Source: Erysipelotrichaceae bacterium (GTDB taxonomy: Bacteria; Bacillota_I; Bacilli_A; Erysipelotrichales; Erysipelotrichaceae). From it: a stretch of DNA of 64,000 bases. Location: contig JAFRCV010000021.1 of assembly GCA_017404205.1 (NCBI GenBank), positions 1 to 64,000 of the forward strand. The letters run 5' to 3'. Position numbers and translations under genes: made by a program. Within the stretch, counting starts at the first letter, position 1. Each line of letters opens with the position of its first letter. The notes under the pieces are model-generated. The model saw only the letters and a list, made by a program, of their open reading frames with translations. It ran no database searches and was not told the origin of the DNA. Positions 46,367 to 55,628 of this stretch are shown here, in pieces.

Positions 46367-47680
46367 TCATTTCTCTTCTTTTTTACGAGCTAGAATCTCA
46401 ATTGGGACCCCTTCAAATCCAAAAGCTTCTCTTAATTTATTTTCAATATAACGTTTATATGAAAAATGGAATAATTCTGGTTCATTAACAAACAAGACAA
46501 TAACACATGGCGAAGTTTGAACTTGTGATGCATAATAAATCTTAAAACGCTTGCCATTATGAGGCTTAGCTGGATTAGCTAATTGAGCATCTAGTATAAC
46601 TTCATTTAAGACGTTGGTTTTAATTCTTAAATTGACATTATTATAAACTTGATCAATGATGGGAAGTAAATCATTTACCCGTTTATTATTTTTGGCACTT
46701 ACAAAAGCAATTGGAGCATAATCTAAATAAGCAAATTGTTTTCTAATTTCCTTCGTAATTTTGTCCATGGTCTTTTCATCTTTTTCAACTAAATCCCATT
46801 TATTATAGACAATGATAACTCCTTTTAATGCTTCATGAGCAATACCAGCAACATGTTTATCTTGTTCAATGATGCCAACATCGCCATCAAGTACAACAAG
46901 GGCTACATCACTTCTCTCGATTGCACTTTTAGCTCTTAAAACAGAATATTTTTCAATATTTTCAAAGATACGACCTCTTTTTCTTATACCAGCAGTATCA
47001 ATTACAACATATGTTTTATCATTAGCTTTAAATACAGTATCAACTGCATCCCTTGTAGTGCCTTCAATATTTGAAACAATTACTCTGTCTTGATTTAAAA
47101 ATGCATTAGTTAAAGATGATTTACCAACATTTGGACGACCAATAATAGCAAATTTAATCATGCCATCATAATTCTCTTTTTGTTTTTCAGGCATCAAAGA
47201 ACTAGCTTTATCTAAAAGATCACCAATCCCTATTCCATGTACCCCAGAACAAGCAATGGGATCACCCATTCCTAATGCATAAAATTCATAAATATTATCA
47301 ATTTTAGAAATATCATCAACCTTATTTACACCTAATAAAACAGGTTTTTTACTTTTTCTTAATAATTTGGCAATATAATGATCATCGTTTGTAAGGCCTT
47401 CTTTGCCATTGGTTAAAAAAATGATGACATCAGCTTCTTCAATCGCAATATCAACTTGGGCTTTTATTTCTTTTTGAAAAGGAACATCAGCCATTTCAAT
47501 ACCACCAGTATCAATTAAACGATATGTTCGATTAAGCCAATTACAGTCACCATAAATTCTATCTCTTGTGACACCAGGGACATCTTCAACGATAGATAGC
47601 CTTTTTTCTAACATACGATTGAATACAGTTGATTTGCCAACATTTGGACGACCTACAATCGCAATAGTACCATCTATCAT
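46367..47680 (-). CDS. der: Ribosome-assembly GTPase Der (EngA)
   Basis: 437 aa with two consecutive G domains, each with GRPNVGKS, a DTxG switch (DTGGIE, DTAGIR) and NKxD (NKVD, NKWD), and a C-terminal KH-like domain. It is essential for 50S maturation. It follows cmk, as is usual in Bacilli. Confidence 0.98.
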   Translation of the reverse strand: MIDGTIAIVGRPNVGKSTVFNRMLEKRLSIVEDVPGVTRDRIYGDCNWLNRTYRLIDTGGIEMADVPFQKEIKAQVDIAIEEADVIIFLTNGKEGLTNDDHYIAKLLRKSKKPVLLGVNKVDDISKIDNIYEFYALGMGDPIACSGVHGIGIGDLLDKASSLMPEKQKENYDGMIKFAIIGRPNVGKSSLTNAFLNQDRVIVSNIEGTTRDAVDTVFKANDKTYVVIDTAGIRKRGRIFENIEKYSVLRAKSAIERSDVALVVLDGDVGIIEQDKHVAGIAHEALKGVIIVYNKWDLVEKDEKTMDKITKEIRKQFAYLDYAPIAFVSAKNNKRVNDLLPIIDQVYNNVNLRIKTNVLNEVILDAQLANPAKPHNGKRFKIYYASQVQTSPCVIVLFVNEPELFHFSYKRYIENKLREAFGFEGVPIEILARKKEEK

Positions 47681-47692
47681 ATTTACCCCCTA

Positions 47693-48352
47693 CTAAATTT
47701 TTTCATTTACTAACTTCATGATGATATCAACAACTTCTTCAATAGATAAATTTGAAGAGTCAATTGCAGTTGCATCATCAGTTTTATGTAATGGTGAATT
47801 TTCACGATGAGAATCTTGATAATCTCTTTTCAAGATATCTGCAAGTATTGTTTCATAATCACCAGCAATACCTTTTTCTTGATTTTGTAATAATCTTCTT
47901 TTAGCTCTATCTTCTGCACTAGCTGTTAAGAATACTTTTACTTCCGCATCAGGTAAGACAACCTCACAAATGTCTCTACCATCAACAATATAGCCTTTTT
48001 TTGAAGCTATCTTTTGTTGCATAGCTACTAAAGCTTTGCGGACATTTTTAAGTTTTGAAACATCACTTGCAGCCATTGATATCTCGTTTGTACGTATCTT
48101 ATGAGTTATGTCTTCGCCATTACAAATGATTGTTCCATCAGGATTTAAAACTAAATCCATTTCATTTTGAATAATATCAACAACTCTATCTTCCTCATCC
48201 ATCTTTAAGCCTTTTTTTAAGCCTAAATAGGCTACAGCACGATACATTGCACCAGTATCAAGATGAACATAATCTAATCTTTTAGCTAATATATCAGAAA
48301 TTGTACTTTTACCTGCACCACTAGGTCCATCAATCGCTATATTTATTCTCAT
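47693..48352 (-). CDS. cmk: Cytidylate kinase
   Basis: 219 aa. The P-loop GPSGAGKST, the CMP-binding DTGAMYRAVA and DGRDICEVVLP are complete. It phosphorylates CMP and dCMP. It overlaps the upstream acidic-protein gene by 4 bp and precedes der by 13 bp. Confidence 0.97.
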   Translation of the reverse strand: MRINIAIDGPSGAGKSTISDILAKRLDYVHLDTGAMYRAVAYLGLKKGLKMDEEDRVVDIIQNEMDLVLNPDGTIICNGEDITHKIRTNEISMAASDVSKLKNVRKALVAMQQKIASKKGYIVDGRDICEVVLPDAEVKVFLTASAEDRAKRRLLQNQEKGIAGDYETILADILKRDYQDSHRENSPLHKTDDATAIDSSNLSIEEVVDIIMKLVNEKI

Positions 48353-49869
48353 TGAATAATACCTCCAGCGTATAGCAAGTAATAACCGATAACAGCTAAT
48401 ATCGCAATAAGAACAACAATCAATACAATTAGAATGATATTAATTGCTCTTGAGAAAGTGACATCTTCTACTTCTTCTTCATCATCTTCTTCTTGTAAGC
48501 CAGCAAAAGGAATTGTATCATCAACAACATCAAGTTTTAATGTCTCTTCCATTGGAAGAATTTGGACTACATCATCACCTTCTTCTATTGGCTTATCTAG
48601 ACTTGTAGCAAATTCATCTTTAAGATTTTGTTCAAAGACTTTTGTTTCTTCTTGATTGTTTTCTTTAATCGATTCTTTGACTTCTTGTAAAACTTTATCA
48701 ATTGATAAACTTACAGTATTAGAAAATTCTTTATCATCTTGAATTGTATCTTCTTGATCTTCTTTTCCATGAACAACTTCATTGATAATGTTATTTGAAA
48801 TATCTTCTATTGAAGCGTTACCTTCTTGACGATTATATTCTTTCACTTCATTAATAATTTCATTTTTAAGACTTTCATTAATAGTAGCTACATCAATAGG
48901 CTCTTCTTCTTTTGATATCTCATCATTTACTTTATCTATGATGTTTTTGATTGAATTATCTTCTTCAACATTTTTAACAACTTTCTCTTTAACCTTTAAG
49001 TCATCCAATGGGCCAATTATTTCAAGTAAATTATTGACAACTTCATCTTCATTAATTGGCTCAATGTTCTTTGTGATTTTTTGAATTTCAACCACAACTG
49101 GTTCAACAGTGGTTTGAGCAACTTCAACAATATTTAAATCTTCATTTTTAACTTCTTCTTGACCTTCTTGTTGAATCTCTTCTTCGATTACTTGTTCAGC
49201 GCCATTATCCTTTTCATCTACATAAGAAATGTCTTCTGGTTTTTCTTTGGCACTATCATTTGATTCGACATTGTCATCAACAAAAATCTTTTCATCAAAT
49301 AGATTGTTTAAATCTTCTGTTTTATCATCAATTGTAAAGTCTTCTTCTTGAATTGGCAATTCATCAATAACGATTGTGTTGTCAATTATTTCATCATTGT
49401 CATTGTCATTAGATAATATCTTATTTAATTCATCACTAAATATATCCAAATCATCAAGTTTCTTTGTTTCTTCCTCTTCAAAAGTGGCAATAGGCAATTC
49501 TTCTTTATTCTCAGGTTTTTCAATTATTTCAACGGTGTCATCAACGATTTCATTTAGATCATCAACAACATCATTTGGATTAATTTCTTGAATGTCATTT
49601 GCGATATGAGCAATTATCTCAGTTTCTTTATCCATTGGCTTTTCTTCTTCAATAGATGTAACATTAACAAAACCATCTAAACCGTTATTATTTAGATTGA
49701 TGTTGTTTTTAGAAAATGCGTCTGTTAAATCTTCGCCAAGATTAGCGCTTAAATTTTTAAGCTTTTCAGCATATTCATCTAAAACGTTTGTTTGTTCTTT
49801 TCTTTCATTGCTATTTGCTAATTCTTCTCTTAATCCAGCAAATCTTTGCATTCTTGAAACTCTTGCCAT
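48349..49869 (-). CDS. Very acidic C-terminally anchored membrane protein, unknown
   Basis: 506 aa. Residues 1-35 are basic (ARVSRMQRFAGLREEL). A long low-complexity Glu/Asp/Asn/Ile region follows, and one membrane helix lies near the C-terminus (IILIVLIVVLIAILAVIGYYLLY). The topology is therefore tail-anchored with a large cytoplasmic acidic domain. I do not recognise a family. It is the first gene of the operon with cmk and der, with a ribosome site AAACCTCC complement before the ATG. A role in division or envelope scaffolding is speculation. Confidence 0.7.
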   Translation of the reverse strand: MARVSRMQRFAGLREELANSNERKEQTNVLDEYAEKLKNLSANLGEDLTDAFSKNNINLNNNGLDGFVNVTSIEEEKPMDKETEIIAHIANDIQEINPNDVVDDLNEIVDDTVEIIEKPENKEELPIATFEEEETKKLDDLDIFSDELNKILSNDNDNDEIIDNTIVIDELPIQEEDFTIDDKTEDLNNLFDEKIFVDDNVESNDSAKEKPEDISYVDEKDNGAEQVIEEEIQQEGQEEVKNEDLNIVEVAQTTVEPVVVEIQKITKNIEPINEDEVVNNLLEIIGPLDDLKVKEKVVKNVEEDNSIKNIIDKVNDEISKEEEPIDVATINESLKNEIINEVKEYNRQEGNASIEDISNNIINEVVHGKEDQEDTIQDDKEFSNTVSLSIDKVLQEVKESIKENNQEETKVFEQNLKDEFATSLDKPIEEGDDVVQILPMEETLKLDVVDDTIPFAGLQEEDDEEEVEDVTFSRAINIILIVLIVVLIAILAVIGYYLLYAGGIIQ

Positions 49870-49950
49870 AACAAAACCTCCAATGATGATTATTGTTTAT
49901 TAATTATATCAAATAACCATTTCAAATAAAACAAGCCAAGCATAATGATA

Positions 49951-49956
49951 TATAAT
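49951..49956 (+). promoter_or_regulatory. -10 for the sirtuin gene
   Basis: TATAAT ends 6 nt before the ATG at 49963. This argues for that start over the in-frame ATG at 49945, which lies upstream of the -10. Confidence 0.6.
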
Positions 49957-49962
49957 ATTCAT

Positions 49963-50676
49963 ATGATAAATAAACTTAAAAACGCTTTAAATAGTTCACA
50001 AAAAATAGTCTTTTTTACCGGTGCTGGTATGTCTACTGATAGTGGCATACCTGATTTTAGATCTGCTACTGGATTATATGCGAATAATCTTCATGCTGAA
50101 GAAATAGTATCGCATTCTTTTTTTATGTCTAATCCAAAAGAATTCTATGATTTCTATAAAGAAAAGATGTTGTTTCCTGATGCTTTGCCAAATTATGGAC
50201 ATGAGTTTATTTCTAAGCTGCAAGATAAAAAAGATGTCACCGTTGTAACCCAGAACATTGATGGTCTTCATCAATTAGCTGGAAGTAAAAAAGTATATGA
50301 GATACACGGCTCAATACATCGCAATTATTGCATGAAATGTCATAAATCTTATAGTCTTATAGATATCATTAATAGTGATGGCGTTCCATATTGCAAGTGT
50401 GGTGGTATCATTAAGCCTGATGTTGTCTTATATGAAGAGGCGTTAGATAGCGATACAATTGATAAAGCTATTACAGCTATTGATGATGCAGATATGCTGG
50501 TGATACTTGGAACTTCATTAAATGTTTATCCTGCCGCAAGCTTTATCAATTATTTTAAAGGTAATTGTTTAGCTATCATCAATAAAACATCTACACCAAA
50601 AGATGATATCTGTGATATTGTAATTCACGATTCAATATCTGATACATTTAGAAAAATAAATGAAATGGTTTTATAG
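49963..50676 (+). CDS. Sir2-family NAD-dependent protein deacylase
   Basis: 237 aa from the ATG at 49963. NAD-binding GAGMSTDSGIPDFRS, QNIDGLH and the catalytic His in EIHGS are present. The zinc module has CMKC and a second pair spaced as CKC, tighter than usual. Class II-like SirTM or lipoamidase features are not obvious. It removes acyl groups from lysine using NAD. A nucleotidyltransferase gene follows after 9 bp. Confidence 0.92.
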   Translation: MINKLKNALNSSQKIVFFTGAGMSTDSGIPDFRSATGLYANNLHAEEIVSHSFFMSNPKEFYDFYKEKMLFPDALPNYGHEFISKLQDKKDVTVVTQNIDGLHQLAGSKKVYEIHGSIHRNYCMKCHKSYSLIDIINSDGVPYCKCGGIIKPDVVLYEEALDSDTIDKAITAIDDADMLVILGTSLNVYPAASFINYFKGNCLAIINKTSTPKDDICDIVIHDSISDTFRKINEMVL

Positions 50677-50685
50677 GAGGAAATT

Positions 50686-51597
50686 ATGAAAGAAACCCTT
50701 GTCATTCTAGCTGCCGGTATGGGATCACGTTATGGTGGTCTAAAACAAATTGATACAATTGGTTCAAACGGTGAATCAATTATTGATTTTACAATTTACG
50801 ATGCAATAAAAGTTGGCTTTAAAAAATTAGTTCTAATTATTAGAAAAGAACATGAAGAACTTTTTGAAGAACACCTAGTAAAAAAGATTAGACCATTTAT
50901 TGAAGTTGAATATGCATATCAAGACATAAACGATTTACCAAATGGAATTAAAGTGCCAGAAGGAAGACAAAAGCCTTGGGGAACAACACATGCCCTACTT
51001 GCATGTCGTCATATCTTAAAAGATGATCCTTTTGTCATTTGTAATGCCGATGACTTTTACGGTCGTGATACATTTAAAGTATTATATGATTATTTCCATA
51101 ACGGCATTAGTGATTTTGATTATTGTATGGCTGGCTTTGAACTTGGCAATACATTATCTGATAATGGAACTGTAACTCGTGCAATTTGCCAAAAAGATGA
51201 AAATAATAATCTTACAAGCATTAAAGAAGTTATGAGCATCAAGAAAACTGAAGATGGTGCAGCTTATGAAGAAGATGGCAAATATATTCCAATTGATGTC
51301 AATGCTCCTGTTTCGATGAATTTCTTTGGCTTTATGCCAAGTGTCTTAAAGAAATTAGAAGACATCTTTAAAGAAGACTTACCAAGAGGACTTGAAAATA
51401 ATCCACTTAAATATGAAGCATTATTGCCAAATCATGTAGGTGTTTTAGTTAATAGAAAACAATGCAATGTAAAAGTTATACCTACAAGTTCAAAATGGTT
51501 TGGCGTAACTTATAAAGAAGATAAGCCAAAAGTTGTAGCTAAAATCCAAAGCTATAAAGATGATGGTACATATCCATTTGATTTATGGGCTAAATAA
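50686..51597 (+). CDS. Sugar-phosphate nucleotidyltransferase-like protein
   Basis: 303 aa. The N-terminal loop LAAGMGSRYGGLKQID is the NTP-binding signature of glucose-1-phosphate nucleotidylyltransferases, and CNADDFYG is the metal site. The C-terminal 100 residues lack a beta helix and end in a short VTYKEDK module. The sugar substrate is not deducible. TAGGAGG precedes the ATG, and it is co-transcribed with the sirtuin. Confidence 0.85.
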   Translation: MKETLVILAAGMGSRYGGLKQIDTIGSNGESIIDFTIYDAIKVGFKKLVLIIRKEHEELFEEHLVKKIRPFIEVEYAYQDINDLPNGIKVPEGRQKPWGTTHALLACRHILKDDPFVICNADDFYGRDTFKVLYDYFHNGISDFDYCMAGFELGNTLSDNGTVTRAICQKDENNNLTSIKEVMSIKKTEDGAAYEEDGKYIPIDVNAPVSMNFFGFMPSVLKKLEDIFKEDLPRGLENNPLKYEALLPNHVGVLVNRKQCNVKVIPTSSKWFGVTYKEDKPKVVAKIQSYKDDGTYPFDLWAK

Positions 51598-52362
51598 TTA
51601 AAATCTAATTAATTTGGTTTCGTATTTAGAAGCACTGATCGTAACAGTGCTTTTATTATTAATTAATATAGGCTTTAAGCCATCAATACATACAAGAGCT
51701 TCATCACGATTATCTCTAATTGATGAAATATTTAAAACTTTTTTATCATCATATATTTTATAGCTATTTTTTCTACCTACCGGGCATATGGGGGTTAGAA
51801 CAATTTGCCTACTCTTGGCATCTAACAAAGGCCCACCAGCTGAATAATTATATGCACTTGAGCCAGTTGGTGTAGAGACAATCAAACCATCACCATAATA
51901 TATTTCTTCTTCATTAACTTTTAATTTAATTGGAACATCAACATCTTTTTTAGCAATTATTACATCGTTTAAAACTAAGTGTTCATAATTATCATCTAAT
52001 TTAATTTTTAACATGAATCTATTTTCAATATAATATTCATTATTTATTAATTTTTTTAATGGTTCTAATTCATTCTTTTTTAGTGAAGTTAAATATCCTG
52101 TTCCACCATAGTTTATTCCCAATAAAGGAACATTCATTTTAGCTGCATCTTGAGCAACTCTTAATAATGAGCCATCACCACCAAGGGTAATAATTGCATC
52201 CGTATCTTTGAGTGTTTTTGATAATTCTTTATAATTTTTTTCGTTATTTAATGATAGTTCAAAAACCGATATTTCGTTATTGAATAAAATCTCATTTATT
52301 CTTTTAATAATATCTTCTTTGTTTTCTAAATAAGGATTTGGAACAATTAATATTTTCTTCAT
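51598..52362 (-). CDS. nadK: NAD kinase
   Basis: 254 aa. GGDGSLLRVAQ, NYGGTGYL and STPTGSSAYNYSAGG are the ATP and NAD sites. It makes NADP. It follows folC by 8 bp. A TATAAT that overlaps the folC stop ends 7 nt before its ATG, so it may also have its own leaderless transcript. Confidence 0.96.
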   Translation of the reverse strand: MKKILIVPNPYLENKEDIIKRINEILFNNEISVFELSLNNEKNYKELSKTLKDTDAIITLGGDGSLLRVAQDAAKMNVPLLGINYGGTGYLTSLKKNELEPLKKLINNEYYIENRFMLKIKLDDNYEHLVLNDVIIAKKDVDVPIKLKVNEEEIYYGDGLIVSTPTGSSAYNYSAGGPLLDAKSRQIVLTPICPVGRKNSYKIYDDKKVLNISSIRDNRDEALVCIDGLKPILINNKSTVTISASKYETKLIRF

Positions 52363-52369
52363 AACTAAT

Positions 52370-52375
52370 ATTATA
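52370..52375 (-). promoter_or_regulatory. Possible -10 for nadK
   Basis: Minus-strand TATAAT spans the folC stop codon and ends 7 nt before the nadK start. Confidence 0.4.
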
Positions 52376-53642
52376 TTTCTTTAATTTTATTAAATGCATC
52401 TTTTATTTCACCAGCTAAATATAATGATCCAAAAGCAATGATTACATCATTATCTTTAGCTTTATTAAAGGCTTTTAAAATGGCATTATAAGCATTTTTA
52501 CAATAACAAGCCTTAATGCCCTTCTTTTTAATAATTGAAGCTAAAGTACTAGCTTTTAAAGCTCTAGATGAATTTGGCGTTAGACAGATGAATTCTTTAG
52601 CATATGGTAACATCATATTTATTATGGATAAATAATCTTTATCTTTTAAACTGCCATAAATCATAATAGCTTTTTTATTCCTTAATATTTTAGGCAAAGA
52701 TATCTTTAAAGCATCAGCACATTGCGGGTTATGTGCGCCATCTAATATAAATAATGGTTTATTATTTAAAATAGATAAGCGAGCATCCCACTTAACATCT
52801 TTTAATCCATTAATAATATTTGAATCATTGATATTGTATCCTTTTTTAACTAATATCTTGATGCCTTCAATAACAACACTAGCATTATAGAATTGATGTT
52901 TACCTAATAGCCCTAGCTCAACATTCTTATATTTTCCATAATTGAATGTTTGTTTATTAAGACCTTCATTTATGATTTCTATTGAATTAAAATCAACGAT
53001 TTTAATGTTGGCGTTTTTTTCCTTAGCAACTTTCTTAAATACTAAACTGACTTCTTTTTTATTATCATAGGCAACTACATCGCCATTTCTTTTTATGATT
53101 CCAGCTTTTTCACTTGCGATTTCTTCAAGTGTATTGCCTAATATTTCGGTATGTTCAAGACCAATATTCATTAAAACGCTTAGCTCGCTTTTTTCAATAA
53201 TGTTGGTTGCATCATACTTTCCGCCAAGGCCTACTTCAAGTACCACAATGTCAACTTTTTTCATTTGAAAATAAACAAAGGCAATGGTTGTCAATATTTC
53301 AAAGACGCCTGGTACAAATGATAATCTAACATCTTTAATTTTTTGGACTATTAAAGATAAATCTTCATCATTTATTGGAGTATTATTTATACAAAAACGT
53401 TCATTATATTCAATTAAATGAGGAGAGGTGAATGTGCCAACTTTATAGCCAGCAGCCATCAAAATGCTAGTAAACATGGCAGAAGCAGAGCCTTTCCCAT
53501 TAGAGCCGGCAATATGAATATATTTAAGCTTTTTATGAGGGTTATCTAAAGCTTTTAATAATTCCCCCATTCTATCTAATCGGCATTTGTTTCTTATCCA
53601 AGGTCTATTTTCAATAAAGTCAATTATTTCTTCTTTATTCAT
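52371..53642 (-). CDS. folC: Folylpolyglutamate synthase / dihydrofolate synthase
   Basis: 423 aa. The P-loop is GSNGKGSAS and the Mur-ligase-like motifs TSPHLIEYNERF and GLGGKYDATN are present. It adds glutamates to folates, trapping them in the cell. It follows folT with a 1-bp overlap, so folate import and retention are co-expressed under the THF riboswitch. Confidence 0.95.
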   Translation of the reverse strand: MNKEEIIDFIENRPWIRNKCRLDRMGELLKALDNPHKKLKYIHIAGSNGKGSASAMFTSILMAAGYKVGTFTSPHLIEYNERFCINNTPINDEDLSLIVQKIKDVRLSFVPGVFEILTTIAFVYFQMKKVDIVVLEVGLGGKYDATNIIEKSELSVLMNIGLEHTEILGNTLEEIASEKAGIIKRNGDVVAYDNKKEVSLVFKKVAKEKNANIKIVDFNSIEIINEGLNKQTFNYGKYKNVELGLLGKHQFYNASVVIEGIKILVKKGYNINDSNIINGLKDVKWDARLSILNNKPLFILDGAHNPQCADALKISLPKILRNKKAIMIYGSLKDKDYLSIINMMLPYAKEFICLTPNSSRALKASTLASIIKKKGIKACYCKNAYNAILKAFNKAKDNDVIIAFGSLYLAGEIKDAFNKIKEI

Positions 53643-54142
53643 TAAAAGTTACCTAAACGTTTAATAGCTGGCTTTAATAATGTAATCAAAATTATTTCAA
53701 TCACAAACATCGCTATGGATTGCAAAGATCTTGTGGCTAATAATGCCACAAAAGAAGCATTATAGCTTATGGCTATAAACCATGAATTCAATAAAATAGT
53801 AACTAAAATATGATTTAATAACGATTCAATAATTACATAACTTAATTCAAGATTTTTCTTATGAAAAATTCCAAATATTACACCAGACATAATTGCTGTT
53901 AATGTAAATAAGGGATTAAATTCTCCAATTGGAAATAATAAAGCTCCTATTAAATCGCCAACTCCTCCAACTAATCCACTATAAATTGGCCCATACAGAT
54001 AACCGGTTACTACAAGAGTAATAAATGTAAAGGCTATTTTCGTATTCCAAACATTAACAGCCGGAATAAGACGAGAAAAAACGATGTTTAAAGCAATCAT
54101 AAGTGCTAAAACAACCAATTTCTTTGTATCAATTCTTTTCAT
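53642..54142 (-). CDS. folT: Folate ECF transporter substrate-binding subunit
   Basis: 166 aa, an integral membrane S component with six helices. The N-terminal LVVLALMIALNIVFSRL and the GxxxD-type GLVGGVGDLIGALLFP are typical of FolT. It works with a shared ECF energising module that is not in the window. GGAGG lies immediately behind the THF riboswitch, so translation should be blocked when THF is bound. Confidence 0.93.
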   Translation of the reverse strand: MKRIDTKKLVVLALMIALNIVFSRLIPAVNVWNTKIAFTFITLVVTGYLYGPIYSGLVGGVGDLIGALLFPIGEFNPLFTLTAIMSGVIFGIFHKKNLELSYVIIESLLNHILVTILLNSWFIAISYNASFVALLATRSLQSIAMFVIEIILITLLKPAIKRLGNF

Positions 54143-54146
54143 ATTT

Positions 54147-54236
54147 CCTCCAGTGGACGCGAACTAACGACGCGATTTCTCTTCTACTGTTATCAACGTC
54201 CCGTATAACAGTCCTTAACGCAATAGTTCCACTCTG
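54147..54236 (-). promoter_or_regulatory. THF riboswitch (class I)
   Basis: On the minus strand the leader has P1 arms AGTGGA (54233-54228) and TCCACT (54157-54152) and the conserved GCGTTAA, GGGACGTTG and CGCGT boxes of the tetrahydrofolate aptamer. The P1 3' strand is followed at once by the GGAGG of folT. Ligand binding would hide the ribosome site. Confidence 0.85.
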
Positions 54237-54247
54237 ATATATAAACA

Positions 54248-54256
54248 ATTATAGCA
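54248..54256 (-). promoter_or_regulatory. Extended -10 for folT-folC
   Basis: TGCTATAAT lies 15 bp upstream of the riboswitch P1 stem. Confidence 0.65.
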
Positions 54257-54270
54257 ATATATATTATTTA

Positions 54271-54930
54271 TCAAACAAGTTTTTTAACAATTTTTATAGC
54301 TTCATTTAAGCTATTACAAACTCTATATGCTTCTTTCTTTTCTTTTTCTCTTACATATGCAGTATTAGGAATATAAATAAGCTTTATTCCTGAATCTATA
54401 GCAGCTCTAGCTCCAGCAAGAGCATCTTCAAATATAATAGCTTCTGAAGCATCATAGCCATAATATGCAAGTGATTTTAAATATATTTCAGGATTAGGTT
54501 TGCCCTTAATAATATCATCTCCAGAAATAATGTTGTCAAAATAAGGCAATAAATTAGAATTTCTTAATGCCAATTCAGCCATCTTTCTTGGTGTGCTTGT
54601 GGCAATGGAACAAATAACTCCTTTTTCTTTAAAGAAATCTAATATTTCAAATGCTCCAGGCATTACAGGAATCTTTTCGTTATTTAGAAAGACATCGTTT
54701 TCAGCATATACAATCTTCCAATATTCATCAATTGGGAAGTTAGGATATTCTTTTAAGATTTTCTCTGATATTGATTTATTGTTCATACCACAAAAACTAT
54801 TCAAGAAATCTTCACTAACCTCATATCCCAATTTAACAAAACCATCTTTTTCAGTATGAAACCACATATAGTGTTCAGTATCTAATAAGGTTCCGTCCAT
54901 ATCAAAAATAGCTAATTTTAATCTACTCAT
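54271..54930 (-). CDS. HAD hydrolase, beta-phosphoglucomutase-like
   Basis: 219 aa. Motif I DMDGTLLDTEH, motif II Thr in ATSTPRKMA, the Lys in GKPNPEIY and motif IV FEDALAGARAA are complete, with an alpha-helical C1 cap. It could be a sugar-phosphate phosphatase or mutase. The start is 7 nt after TGATATAAT, again without a ribosome site. Confidence 0.9.
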   Translation of the reverse strand: MSRLKLAIFDMDGTLLDTEHYMWFHTEKDGFVKLGYEVSEDFLNSFCGMNNKSISEKILKEYPNFPIDEYWKIVYAENDVFLNNEKIPVMPGAFEILDFFKEKGVICSIATSTPRKMAELALRNSNLLPYFDNIISGDDIIKGKPNPEIYLKSLAYYGYDASEAIIFEDALAGARAAIDSGIKLIYIPNTAYVREKEKKEAYRVCNSLNEAIKIVKKLV

Positions 54931-54937
54931 GGTTTAG

Positions 54938-54946
54938 ATTATATCA
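54938..54946 (-). promoter_or_regulatory. Extended -10 for the HAD hydrolase
   Basis: TGATATAAT ends 7 nt before the ATG at 54930. Confidence 0.6.
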
Positions 54947-55078
54947 TTGTATATTAAAATCTATTAAATAAATATCGATGCAAATTATTTTCTTTAATGT
55001 TTTATCATGTACGCAACTAATTATTGTAATAACATCACAAATAAAACATTATCCTTTTATGATATATTTTGTTAATCA

Positions 55079-55258
55079 TTATAATTTAACTACACATTCT
55101 TTCAAAAAAACTTTAACAGCACTTAAATCTTTATTTTCATAATATAAAACTAGTTTTTGCTTAAACTCGCTTACTTTGTCATAAGGAATAAGATTTAGTC
55201 TAGATCTAAGTTCAGCTCTTATTCATAATAATTCTTGTATCTTTTCAAAATTATTTAC
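55079..55258 (-). pseudogene. Small decayed gene with in-frame TGA
   Basis: The frame reads VNNFEKIQELL, stop, IRAELRSRLNLIPYD and continues to a TAA at 55079. An AAGGAGAC site precedes it but the start codon is lost. An operator-like palindrome lies upstream. The family is not recognised. The protein text is charged and helical. Confidence 0.45.
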
Positions 55259-55270
55259 AGATTGTCTCCT

Positions 55271-55313
55271 TAGGGAACATTTTCATATATAATATACTAT
55301 TTTGTTCCCTAAT
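55271..55313. promoter_or_regulatory. Operator-like inverted repeat TTAGGGAACA
   Basis: TTAGGGAACA (55271-55280) and TGTTCCCTAA (55304-55313) are perfect 10-bp arms 23 bp apart, enclosing TATAAT/TATATT-like sequence. The layout is close to that of the regulator operator at 8903. Confidence 0.6.
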
Positions 55314-55383
55314 TTATAATTAAGAGCCTGATTACAAACGCTTATCCTTGTGAATATCTTAAAACAATAACGATAAAATATAA

Positions 55384-55527
55384 TTATCTTCTTTTACCAT
55401 ACATATCCTTGATTTTATATTGGTCAAAATCAACTTGAGCTTCTTCTCCTGGTATAGTATTATCTCTTATTGCTGTTTTAGTATTTCTCAATCTCTCAAA
55501 GCCTGTGTCTTTCCTTAATTTATTCAT
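55384..55527 (-). pseudogene. IS21-type transposase (IstA) fragment
   Basis: 47 codons read KDTGFERLRNTKTAIRDN, then IPGEEAQVDFDQYKI, matching the PGEQAQVDWG core of IstA. Only this scrap remains. Confidence 0.6.
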
Positions 55528-55628
55528 TTCTTTAATTATGAACGTCCAGCTTACGCACTAGGTTATTTAACCCCTATGCAATATAAAGAATTATATGTAT
55601 AAAGTGTCTACTTTTTCTTGACTAGTGC
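55528..55628 (+). mobile_element. Right end of an IS3-family element
   Basis: The frame FNYERPAYALGYLTPMQYKELYV-stop (to 55602) is the C-terminus of an IS3/IS150-type OrfB. It is followed by AGTGTCTACTTTTTCTTGACT, typical of the terminal sequence just after the OrfB stop in this family. The rest of the element is absent, and the IS21 scrap abuts it. Confidence 0.75.
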
